From assembly GCA_028551475.1 (NCBI GenBank), contig CM052354.1:23583258-23647257 (forward strand): DNA of 64,000 nucleotides. Reading direction: 5' to 3'. This document shows positions 36,101 through 47,523 of this stretch, piece by piece. The first letter of the stretch is position 1. Each line of letters starts with the position of its first letter. The notes beneath the pieces are model-generated. The model saw nothing but the letters and a program-made list of their open reading frames with translations. It did not search any database and had not been told where the DNA came from. The position numbers and the translations under genes were made by a program. The stretch comes from Casuarina equisetifolia (Eukaryota > Streptophyta > Magnoliopsida > Fagales > Casuarinaceae).

Positions 36101-39100
36101 GTAGAGGATATAAAAATGTTTCTAAAGTGGCAAGAGTGCTTTAGAATTTTAGTTCCCTCCTTGGAAATTTATTGTGGTTTCTTTAACCAACTTCTTTGCT
36201 GCCTTGGCTTGTTAGTTGCATGTCTTGCTAGCTCCAAGATCAATGGTTCAAATTATGATAGGCTTGTAAAAGATATTGGGAAAATTAAAGAAGGGAAAAC
36301 TGCTTGTAGATTTCGTTGTGACATAGACTGCTCTGCTTAACAAAGAAGGATGTAATTGGTTATTCATAACAGTTTTCACAATTTATAAGGCAGGTTTATA
36401 TATATTAATCTTCCCTTTATTTGAATTGGAGACATGAATCTTAGTTTTTTGATTTTTGCAATTATGCATATATACTATCCAACATAACACAATGAAATCT
36501 TGTGGAACATATGAAATTATGTGTTTCATGTACCTAAATCAGGCGGGGATATCCCTTTTCTAGTCACAAAATAGATGAAATAAATCAAAAACTGGATTTT
36601 TGTTCAAGAATGAAATCTTATGCAAGCAACACAAAACAAAAGGTTGAACATGCTACTTAACTCTACCATGCGTCTGTCATGATTTATGGTGGATCTTTGG
36701 TTAACTTTCTTGCCCTGAAGAACTGCTCTAGCTTTTTAGTCATTAGTTTGGGCAACTTACGCTACAGAAAAGGCTGATACGTCTGCCATCTTTCTCTCCA
36801 GATATTTGGGCCAGAAAGTAGTGGAAAAACGACCTTAGCACTGCATGCAATTGCAGAAGTGCAGGTAATTTTATTTTATTTTTTTTCTTTCTGGACTTTA
36901 CTTCTGAATTTCCATTTGCCTTGGTCAAGGAGACAGTTTTGGTTAAATATCATCTGTAATGAGGCCAGAATGTAGTTTTTCATTGGAAATGCAGAAGCTG
37001 GGAGGCAATGCAATGCTTGTTGATGCAGAGCATGCTTTTGATCCAGCATATTCCAAAGCATTGGGAGTGGATGTAGAAAATCTAATTGTCTGCCAACCTG
37101 ATCATGGGGAGATGGCACTTGAGAGTAATATACCTTTGTCTCTATGTGGTTATTTAAAGTTGATGCGATGACATTATTCAATATGGCACCACTACAATGC
37201 TTGTGATTTGTCATTGCAGTTGCAGATCGTATGTGCAGATCCGGTGCCATTGATCTTATCTGTGTTGATTCTGTCTCAGCTCTCACCCCACGGGCAGAGA
37301 TTGAGGTAAGCTGTCATCTCTTTGCAGCTCATTTACATTTTGAGTTGATAAGAGTACCAAAATCTGACATATTTTTCATTGTATAGGGTGAGATTGGAAT
37401 GCAGCAAATGGGTTTGCAAGCACGCCTCATGAGCCAAGCTTTGCGTAAGATGTCTGGAAATGCTTCAAAAGCTGGTTGTACTCTCATTTTTCTGAATCAA
37501 ATAAGATATAAGGTACTTCTGATAGATTAGTTGTAAGTTTCCTGTTTCATTAGACTAAATGGATGATTGCAACTACGTTCTTTTTCAGAGTGCAGCTGCA
37601 ACTGACTAATTTGAGTCTAGATGTTGCTTATAATTTAAATATTGATTTCTATTGCTCCTTATGTTTTCTGTGGCAATATTCTTGTGTCCAACTGCAGAGA
37701 TTGATCATATCGCTAATGTGTGTTTTTTAAGATTGGTGTCTATTATGGAAACCCAGAAGTAACAAGTGGGGGGATTGCACTGAAGTTTTTTGCATCTGTT
37801 CGGCTTGAGATACGTTCTACTGGGAAAGTAAAGTCTGTAAGTATAGGGGCTGCTTGAATGATTACTATAATTAGGTAGATCATCTCATCAAATTTTCTAT
37901 CTAAGGAGTCCTTAATTGTACCTCTGTCTTTCCCGCCATAGGTTAAAGGAGATGAAGAAGTTGGGCTGCGGGTTCGAGTAAGAGTGCAAAAAAGCAAGGT
38001 AAATTAGATTGTCATTGAGACGGTATGAGGCTTACATATTTCCCTAAAGTAAATGGAGAAAGAAAAAAAAAATCCCTTTGTAGTGTTTGTTAGATATTCA
38101 CTTAAGATATAAGATTTAATTTGTGCCGTTAGCATAAAGATAACTAATTGCTATGGTAACATTTTATTATTTCTTGAAGTTCTTTACATCGAGTTCAGGC
38201 CTGTCTCACTAAAACTCACATGATGAAACATTTAATTTCCTTGTCCAAAAATATTTATGTCACTATTGCCACTAGATTCTCTGGAATATCTTACTGAAGA
38301 CTGGGTACCGTATGCACTTGAAGGTGGATAAAAGTGTTCTATGTAATTTGCTCCTTCATTTACTCTGCTAACATTTTAGTTGATGTTCTTGTATTGGCTT
38401 CTTTAGTTATCATCTTAATTTATTTAATCTGCCACCATTTTGTACTTCTGATTAATGTCTGCACATATCTGGAAGGATCCTCATTTCTGCTTTTTGACAT
38501 AGGTTTCAAGGCCATACAAGCAAGCTGAATTTGAAATTATCTTTGGAGAGGGCGTGGGGAAATTGGTCAGTAAAGCAACCTAAAAACTCCAAACCCCCAA
38601 CCCCCCAAAAAAAAGATGGAAATTTCATTCTTCTTGACATTGGTTCTCTTGCAGGGATGCGTTTTAGACTGTGCTGAGATGATGGATATTGTGGTAAAGA
38701 AGGGCTCTTGGTATAGCTATGGGGATCACAGGTTTGTGTTTGGTTTGTCTTTGCAGCTCATACTATTGATTTATCTGTACCCTCTTTTCTTACTTAAGTT
38801 AAAGTTGAAAGAATGCACAAGTACAAATCATCATTTCTGCATCTGATTTCTTACACAGCTGTACTGATGCACTTAAAATAAAATAAAGGAAAATAAAAAT
38901 CACCTTTTGCAGCTGAGCAAATCAATGTCTCGTCCATGACGCGGCCAATGTTTTTGCCAGAAACAAAGTGGGTGGGTCATGGATTTTTTCATCAAATATA
39001 CATGGTTGCTACCTACGTAGCTGGTACTGATTGCTACCCGAGTATGATAATGAATTAATAGTATCAGTTGTTATCTATTTATTTTCAGTGCCCCTTACGC

Positions 39101-40791
39101 ATAGTTGATTTTACATATTTGCTTTCAACCTTAGATAAAGAGTGTTCAACACAATTACATGCCTCGCATATGATCTGAACTAGTATATTACCTTCCGTTT
39201 CTCTAAATATGGATAGTGTTGCTTTGTATCTGTGATTAGATTACACCATCTAGTATTGGTGTCTTAAGAGTTTCTTCTTCCTTTTCTTTTCTTTATCATT
39301 CAGTAATAACCTTTTTCAAGTCTTAAAACCTAGAATAATGCTAAAATTTCTTTGCACAAAGTGCTATTTGGTTGCATAATGGTGACAGTGCTGACTTGGA
39401 ACATGAGGATACTAGATTCACTGCCTAAAGATAACTGAATTTAGACATATTGGATTTTGGATTCAGCAATGGTCTCTGGGAACTTGTTATTCCTTTTTAG
39501 GTGTAAACAACTCGCTCAGCCATACCAGAGTGCATCATTAAGCATATACGATATCCAGTTTCTTTTCAGTTTCTTTTCACTAGTGTCCTGTGCAAAAGTT
39601 GTGCCTTTCTGTGGTTAACACCCCTGGACTTTCGCGAATTATGAGTATTTTTTTTTGAATACTTGCATATGATTGGACTTGAGACAAGCGAACGTTTTGT
39701 TTAGCTATCCATCACAAGCTTTGGCTTATGGTTCTTTTGTTTGTTTTTGAAAAAGGTTGGGACAGGGCAGAGACAAGGCAATGCAATACTTGAAAGAGAA
39801 CCCTATTCTTCATGATGAAATAGAAAAGGTTTGGATTCTTACGAATTTTGATCCTGTTAGTTGAATTCCTCATTCGTTACTCTTGATTTCTATATCGAAC
39901 TACTATTATTTTTGTTTAAATGGCAAGTTCGCATTGACCAGTCCCAATTGTCTGGAGTATACCCTTTTGTAGAAGACATGTAATAATATGGTTGTGATTC
40001 ACCCAACTCAAAGGAAGCCTTTTACCCTATCCAATTATGTTAAAAATGTCCTTTGGTCAACTTTTGAAATTTATACAGATGCATACGTCTAACTATTTAT
40101 TCTTATGGGAAACCCTGGTTATCGTTAGTTTGCAGTTCTGAGGGATAATGATTGACGAAGAAATCATTAGTATTAACATCCGACTCTGAGGTCAGATTAC
40201 GGTTGAACTGTGTACAAAGTACTAGATAAGAAAGTAGCAAGTATTGTTATAGCTTTTATGCAATTGCTAAATTGGATTAACAGAAAATAGGAGCGAGTTA
40301 CCAGTCAATTATGTTAGATTTTGAAGTTGAAAATGGCTTTGCCTACTTGGAAAACTTTATCAAGCATCCTTGTTCAGTGGACTAAGTTATATCCCTTTGT
40401 TTGCAGATATATCATAATGACAATAGAAGTCACTACATATATTATGTCTAATTTGTTAAGCACCTTTGATCAAAATCAACAATCAGGAATCACAAAGAGT
40501 ATGCTGACGATAATAATGAAAACTTGTGTCTTTTAGTGCATGCATCTTTATTCTTTAGAAAAAATGAGCAGAGATGCTCTTCTTGACACACTGAAAATCC
40601 GATATCTCCATTTCGCTTTCTGTTGGAATTTAATGTGCTGCGATTTTTCAAAAACTGAGAATCAAAGTGAAATTTGTTTGCAGGCTGTTCGGCTGAAAAT
40701 AGGTGATGGAACTGGGAATGTAAGCTCACCACCTTTGAGGAACTTGTCGTTGCCACAACAAGATGAAGATATTTATGAGGAGATACAATGA
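33187..40791 (+). CDS. RECA1: Chloroplast RecA recombinase
   Basis: Bacterial-type RecA strand-exchange ATPase for plastid DNA repair and recombination, descended from the cyanobacterial gene. Thirteen exons: 33187-33426, 35707-35798, 35973-36048, 36802-36864, 36995-37124, 37220-37305, 37387-37512, 37732-37836, 37942-37998, 38503-38565, 38655-38731, 39756-39828 and 40684-40791. All phases agree and give 431 residues (430 if the adjacent ATG at 33190 is used). Residues 1 to about 65 are Ser/Arg-rich and poor in acidic residues, a plastid transit peptide. The RecA core follows: [18 protein letters not shown], Walker [10 protein letters not shown] (139-147), [10 protein letters not shown], Walker B LICVDSV (Asp 217), [13 protein letters not shown], and the L2-side [22 protein letters not shown]. 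The short acidic tail ends DEDIYEEIQ. The exon 1 donor GTCTGC and exon 10 donor GTCAGT are weak but supported by phase. Intron 1 is 2.3 kb. Confidence 0.97.
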
Positions 40792-42121
40792 CGACAAGCA
40801 AGTGCCGCTAATGATTGATGTTTTTGTTCTACACCAGATGAGGGAAGAGTCGGTGGTTGAGAGGGCAAGCTGAAAAAATTGCACACTCCTGGTGTGCGTT
40901 GACTGTGAGAGCAATGAAGTTTATGGCTTGACGTCATCGCCCAGCTATCCTCTCAGCAGGTGTGAAAATACAAAATAGTGATTCTGGCGGAAAGTGAAAT
41001 GGGAAAGTCCAATGTTGTAATTAGGATAAAGGAAGAGCAAAGGGGGGCTTCAGAGAGTAAAGGGCTCGAGGATTGATGTTTTTTGAATATTCCAGCATTA
41101 CCTATATTATTCTCATCCATTCACTGACCTGTTCAAAGTTTATTTTATCATACATTCTTTACTTTCTATTACTCAAAGATGCAAGTTCGAAAATTAAGCT
41201 CTATCTTAAAGTTGCTACCAAGCTGTTAAAGAGACTGGATTTCTGTGGTTTCTAATTTGTAGGTGAAGAAAATATAAACACGACTAGATGGGCTTCGTGT
41301 CTGATTAAGGACAATATGCTAATGAAAAACATGTATGGATATCATTTGCTGCTACAAGCACATCAGGAGTTGCGACGTCCATTATTTATGCAGTACAAGT
41401 TGACCAAACCTTCCTAGTAAATATTTGTTTAATATAGCTCATGGGACAGATTTCATGGCGTCCTTATCCAAGTTTCATGCATGATATGCTTCTGCTCCCC
41501 CTTCGTTTGGAAGGACTGAAAAGCACGCAATTTTAGTTGTGAGCATTAATCCCTTGCAGTAAGCCATGTTATGTAGTGAAGCAGCAGGGATATTTTCATT
41601 AAATATTGCATTCAAGATAATAGTGAAGGGATCCCTAGGGTGATAGCAGGAATAGGATAATTTGGGTTAATTAGGGGTTGGCAGCTTGTAAGAAAGTAGT
41701 TTTAATGGATATTAGGCGGATATGCTGTAATCAGGACTTGTCTTGATTATATTAAGGGGATCAAAGAATGTAAAATGCAATCAATGAATCTGAATACCCA
41801 CTAAGATTTTAGTTTCCCTCTTAATAAAATTATCTTATCCTTCATTTCTAGCCAAAATAGGTCGAAAGAAGAAGAAAGAAGTCATTATAACTATTATGTC
41901 CCCAAACACATTCCCAAACATTTGCACACAACAGATACCCCAGAAAGAAGTCAATGATGACGAAAAAGAGGAGTTCGTGAATAATTCACATAATAGAGTA
42001 TGATACAGGCATCGATGCTTGAAAGCTTTACGGCATATCGTTTAACATTCTGGTATTTCTGGAATGCTTTTACAGACTTAGTAGGTACAGGCTTTAGAAC
42101 TAAAGATGACAACAAGGGATT
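40792..42121. other. Convergent 3' regions of RECA1 (+) and PSBR (-) with intergenic DNA
   Basis: The RECA1 3'UTR probably reaches about 41000-41270. The PSBR 3'UTR enters from the right. Between about 41600 and 41830 the sequence (GGGTTAATTAGGGG..., then GTAAAATGCAATCAATGAATCTGA) resembles the transcribed end of a plant LTR. I could not find paired ends, so no element is called. Confidence 0.4.
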
Positions 42122-44220
42122 CTACTGAGACAAAGCACTTGTGTTGTAGACAAGAAGTGCACCCCCTGCGAGAAGACCAGCTAAGGTAACAGCCCAGATG
42201 GCTAAGCCAGTTACACCTGCAATTCCATATCATTTTGTTGTAACAAGTTCAGCCGCAGATAAGTCTTAAAAAAACCCAAAACACAAAGAAAAAGGTAAAA
42301 ATATCATCCTTCCATTTCAGTGGTACTAGATTTTCTTACCTCCAACGTAGACATCACCACTTGGGGACCATTCGTCAGTGTTGTAGATAGGACTGCAAAT
42401 CAATAATCGAATCATATCAGGACTAAGTTTGCACTGCAAGCATCTAAAAGTTCTCAACGTTGAAAGCTAACTTCAAGGGGAATATTCAAGGTTTGCCTTG
42501 AAATTGGCTTGGAATGCAAGTATTTACAATCTTGGCTCACAAGGAATGAGAAAAATTCATAGAATGTCGTCTGGGAACGCTCATGTGGTTTTATGTTCAA
42601 TTCTGCGAAATTCCCAGTTCAGAACAAATGACTTAAAATGTGCACAAACTCTAGTTGCTACAATATTCCAATAGTATCATTTTTAGTGCATTGTACAATA
42701 TGTATCAAATAGTTAAATTGATAAAGACCTACAGATTCTGGGAAAATATAATCCAGAAACCTTTTCTAACCCAAGTAAAATAAGTTTAAACACTTCAATG
42801 TCCAATATCACGTGTTCCCTATATACTTCATCCTTTGGTACAAAGCAAAAGATTGCACATCCAGGCATGATTGACTTGTAGACCTTACGGCCTAATGATA
42901 AAATTCTGGTCATTATGTAGTTGATGAGACGAATGCAATACCTTTTTTTTTTCTATCTTTTATTGGCGAGCAATTTTTATTTAAAGGCCTTACTACTGAA
43001 TTAGATAACTCTTACGACAGCCCTTTGAAGAGGGTATGTATGACAAAATTTTCAGTAGAACTCAAAGAATTTTTCTAAATAGACCATGCTCATAGAGAAT
43101 CCACGTATGTTGTGGAATTAAAAGAACAAAGCAATCAAAGAAATTAAAAAGATGAGCAGTTACCTGTACCCATCGACATTAGCGCCATATTTGTCAACAA
43201 ATTGGTATACACCCTTTCCCTGATATCAATTCAAGAGGTTGAGAGTATTGCAAGAGGAAGGCAAAGAGTTTAGAAAAGTTACTCATATATGTGTTCAATC
43301 TGTTTCCTAATACAAGAAGTTCATGAATTATCCGTACATTTTTATTCATATTTTCTGTATTTTTTTTCCTTCTCTGCATGTAAAGACATACAATACAAGC
43401 ATTTCTTGACATTCTCCCTTAAGTATTTAGGTTTGAAATGTATACTATGTTGTAATTTGTTTTATTCACTTTTTCCAAAGACACATATAGCCAAATTCCG
43501 GGCCAATTTAGACAAAGTAACGGCATATTAGAACTCCAAATCTCAACTCTTGGTACTTGTCAAAATCCAACATTGACAAATTAAGAAGCCAAAAGTATGT
43601 GTAAGATAAGATGCTTGTAGTAAAGTTTAAAGGAAAAAAGGACTTTTGAACTCGTAAGTTAGTTTTGGTTTGAACCTTTAAATCTTTTAATGAAATGTAG
43701 CTCCTAACCAATGTTTTATTGAAAAAAATAAGATAAAACAAAAGAAATCAAGTTGCTACGGAATAACAGAAGTAATTATTCATAGACAAAAACCAAAAAA
43801 AGATTAAGAAAAGAGACTGAAAAGCTATTACTGATAAGTACCAAGAATAGAAGATGAGAAAGCAAAGTTGGAAGCGAAACCAACCTTTGGCTTCCTTCCG
43901 GAGGCGTCAACGCCGCCCCTCAAGTCCATGCCACCGCCAGTTCCTACAAACATGGTGGCACTTCTTCTCAGAACAAATCAATCTCAGTCATGCATGCATG
44001 CATGTATTAGTGAATAAATATGTACATAACAATTTCAGGAGATGCATATGTATGGTACATGCCACATACCATAAGGCTTGTCGGTCTTGATCTTCTTGCC
44101 ACCACTGGCTACGATTTTGAAAGAAGTCCTTGAGAGAGAAGGAACGCCCTTGGGTGCAAACTTCTCGACGGAGAAAGGAGCTGGTTTCAGGCTTACCGAG
44201 GCCATGACGGAGGCTGCCAT
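42122..44220 (-). CDS. PSBR: Photosystem II 10 kDa polypeptide PsbR
   Basis: Nuclear-encoded PSII subunit on the lumenal side that helps the PsbP oxygen-evolving protein bind. Five exons in transcript order: 44220-44070, 43943-43885, 43219-43164, 42392-42340 and 42216-42122. Phases agree and give 137 residues, against about 140 in Arabidopsis. The start [13 protein letters not shown] and the Ser/Lys-rich segment to about residue 40 form the plastid transit peptide. The mature part shows [48 protein letters not shown] and [13 protein letters not shown] single C-terminal membrane helix, [21 protein letters not shown], precedes NTSALSQ. Two CACGTG boxes upstream suit a light-regulated gene. No defects were seen. 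Confidence 0.97.
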
Positions 44221-44321
44221 TACAACCCGAGCTCGGTTCCAACCTTTACCTTCAACTACGTGGGGTGGAAGCAGACTTCCTGCCTTCTAATACTGGCCAC
44301 TTAGTGTTGATTACTCTATGA

Positions 44322-44450
44322 CACGTGGCGTTACTTGTGTGGCTAGAATCATGATATGATGCTCCAAACATTATCGATATCGTAGGCTGTTTTGGTCTGT
44401 TGTGTCTGAGGCGTACACGTCCTCAACCCCATCCTTTCTCACGACACGTG
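44322..44450 (-). promoter_or_regulatory. Two G-boxes upstream of PSBR
   Basis: Perfect CACGTG cores at 44322-44327 and 44445-44450 lie about 100 and 225 bp before the PSBR start codon, both in ACACGTGG context. G-boxes in this spacing are typical of light-responsive photosynthesis genes (HY5/PIF-type binding); binding here is inference. Confidence 0.6.
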
Positions 44451-44660
44451 GGTGCTGGCAACACCATAGGCTTCTTAGATAATACCCATATGAGGTTCCC
44501 TTCACGATTCGCTACGACGAAGAGCATGATAGTTACTGCTCTTTACTTGTTTTCTGCATCAGGTATTTTGTTCTTCTAGCTCGGAATCTTCTTCAAGTAT
44601 GTTCCCTCCATCCAAATCAGTCAATAATGCAAGCGAAAATAAAATTGAAGTAAAAAGATT

Positions 44661-44773
44661 GTGAAACGAGGACTCTCTCTGATCTAGTAGTAATTGAGTC
44701 AAATTCTGAGGGATGAGTCCAACTAGTCAAGTGTTTGAATCACTTCCTCTTTTGTGTATGTGAGTTAAAAAAC
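44661..44773 (+). mobile_element. Possible SINE insertion upstream of PSBR
   Basis: A 113-bp segment lies between two copies of AAAAGATT (44653-44660 and 44774-44781). It contains CTAGTAGTAATTGAG, which is A-box-like, and GTGTTTGAATCAC, which is B-box-like, about 50 bp apart, and ends in an A-rich run. The layout suits a tRNA-derived SINE. The short AT-rich duplication keeps confidence low. Confidence 0.35.
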
Positions 44774-44781
44774 AAAAGATT

Positions 44782-47523
44782 ATTAAGGTACATTCAATAT
44801 AAGAAATTTATAGAATTACTTAGCTAATTAGTTTAGTGATGAACTAATAAAAATTTTAACTATAAAATTTGATATTCAACATTTTATATGCTTACAGAAG
44901 TTCAAAACACTATGGACTGCATGTTGGAAGAATTCTCGTTAGGTTAACCAACATTTTGGGGTTGTATTTACTTACTCCTCGTTTATCATAGAAAAGAGAC
45001 TACGAAAAAGAAATTGAATAATATGACGCTGCCATCATGTATGCTCTTATCATATTACTTTAAGTTGGGTATTGGATTGTACGTAAATCCATGAGAACAT
45101 GGGAATTCAAGGAGGAAGGACGTAACTCCACGCAATAAGTTACATTGCTAGCCTGAAGGATAAACTGCTTGCTTTTAATGATCTTACTTGAAAAATCTAT
45201 GAAACTAAGAAATATAATCTTGTGATAGAGAATAGGATGAAGTCAACAATCAATTGCAGCTACGATAATAATGAGATTTCAGCAAAATCTTGATACTCTT
45301 GCTAATATGGCCTATCAAAATGGGAATAAAAGCACACCCTCTTAACTGTGATATTCAATTGGTTACTGTATGATTGGGCATTTGATTACACTTACTGCAA
45401 GTAAGCTGATTCGTCTAATGATAAATTGGGCTGCACACTCAGAGGTAAGCCATGGCTGAAATGGGAGACTCAAAATCCGAGAACGCAAGCCTACTTAACT
45501 TGATGCAAAGCGCAGCAACTATTACGGAAAGATGAAAATGAAGAAATAAGCCCCTTTAGAGAAGTTTTGATAGCACTTGTTATATACTGTGACAACTCAA
45601 GAATGGATGTTAAAAATAAAAATTAAAAAAAAAAATTATTTTCTTTATGTTCAAATTGGTTTCTTCAAATGAGTTTAGCATTGGCTAGCACGTATATTTT
45701 GCAAAGAGTAATGCATATCAAACGGTAGACAAATTAATAAATGAGAACACAAGCAATTAATTTGGTCCATTGTCTTTTAGCTTAATTAGTTAGAAAGTTC
45801 CTTCACTAATCAATTCACAAAGATTACATGATATTAAAGCTAGTCTCTTATACTTTAAAAGAGTTTTTCTTCAACCAACATAAATCACACAACGAAGTCC
45901 TCAATGCACAAGACTTACAAACTCAAGCACCAAAGTACCTAGGGTTTCACACTCTGAGAAACCCTAATTTTTCTCCCTCTCTTTTGGAAGCTATCAAACC
46001 TCGAAAGCCTAAAGAACACATCGTTTATGTGGGATACTCTCAAATGTATACAAACAATATACAGCAAATAATCAAAAGAATCAAAGAACGTGCATATGAT
46101 TTTCTTTTTTTCATCATTCATCACCTTAGGAGCATGAAGTACTCCTTTTGTAGCGAATTAACCAGCCATTAGAAGCTTGTTGATTATTAATGTTCGTCTT
46201 GCAGGTGGAAGTGCAAACATCATAGAATCGTAGGGAAAGCCATCAAATAGTTTGGGTTTCACGCAATAAATCATGTAAACATCGGCAATTTCCTACACAA
46301 TAAGATGTTCGAATTTATACACTTTATCAAAGAATTTTTTCCAAATAGATTTCTCCTAAATGCCTCAAGTAATACTATTTTTTTTATAACCTATGAACTT
46401 ACACGTATGTTTTCAAACAACGATCAAAAAATATTTGTGCAGCAAATATTTGTCAAAATCTGCCGGGTTCACGTGGCTTTTTGGAGCATAAAACAAGAAT
46501 ATTTTTGCGCAATTTAATCGTACAAATATTAAGCATTTCTGAACAATTTTCAGCATATCTGATTACTAATATAAAGTAGTTTGGGCAATAAGATTAATCA
46601 ACTTAAGACAAAAAAGAAAAAAAGAAAAAGGGCAAGCAACTTAATGCATACTTTGGTCGTTAAAACAAAAGGCAATTTTAGCATGAAGTACTAAACAACA
46701 AGGCGTATTATATCTGCAAGATATCATATAGTTTGAGCATCAAACAACCAATAATCAGGACAAATTTAAGCTACAGGACACCATGCAATTTAAGCATCAA
46801 TAAACCAACTAATCTGCGGATATTTGGGCAAAAATGATCATCAAATTTGCAGGCGTTATACTTCAACACAACTTCACTCCTACGGCAAGGCCATGTATTC
46901 AGTAAACAATTTTCATGCACCTCTCTACAGTTTGGAAAGAAATATTTCAAGTCTTTTCTGTTCTTCTCGTTGTTATTTATGACAAAACTCGATTTTGTTG
47001 GCTCTGTATCTTCCGGGACGTGCTCAGTTCTTCTGGTTTGCATTCGTTTCTTCTTTGTTGTCCCCAGTTCTTCTGGCCACGCCCATTTGTTTGACAAAAC
47101 GCACCACGTCTTGCTGGATCCTACCTCTTCCAGGGAGGTCACACCCCTTCCGGACCATCCCTGCCACTTCGTAGATGGTCACATTCAGAACCTTTGAGCA
47201 GTCCAAGCCTAAGCGAGGAGCTCCATACAACAAAAAGTCACCACTTTGACAATGCACCGGACCGAGGTTAGCGGAGGGTCTGAATAGAAAGAAAATAACA
47301 TGCAGATAAAGAGAGAAAAAAAAAAAAAAAAGATTTGGTATGTTCAACAGAGAAAAAACTAGGCGTATGAGTCTCTTTTATCGGGAGAATTGTTGACAAA
47401 AGCATGGCCGTGTGATCCGAAAGTTCATCGAGGATATGCAGTTCCAGCACAATAGAATGTCTGAAATTATTGATGAAAAGTGGTTTTGTATAAGTATTAC
47501 ATTGCATAAAATACTTGATACAG
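44782..47523. other. Intergenic DNA with a GC-richer coding-like island
   Basis: Mostly AT-rich with no supported gene. From about 46970 to 47280 the GC content rises and a minus-strand frame reads through (SGDFLLYGAPRLGLDCSKV..., then EVAGMVRKGCDLPGRG). It has no homology I can name and ends at TGA near 47024. A run of about 17 A lies at about 47317-47333. The last 200 bases are probably the 3'UTR of the FAD protein gene. Confidence 0.4.

Noticed and set aside
41600-41830. Solo LTR between RECA1 and PSBR
   Set aside because: The sequence has a retrotransposon-like flavour but no terminal TG/CA pair or flanking duplication could be identified.
46847-47197. 116-codon plus-strand frame at 46847-47197
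   Set aside because: Low-complexity Ser/Phe-rich translation without motifs. The opposite strand gives a more protein-like reading.
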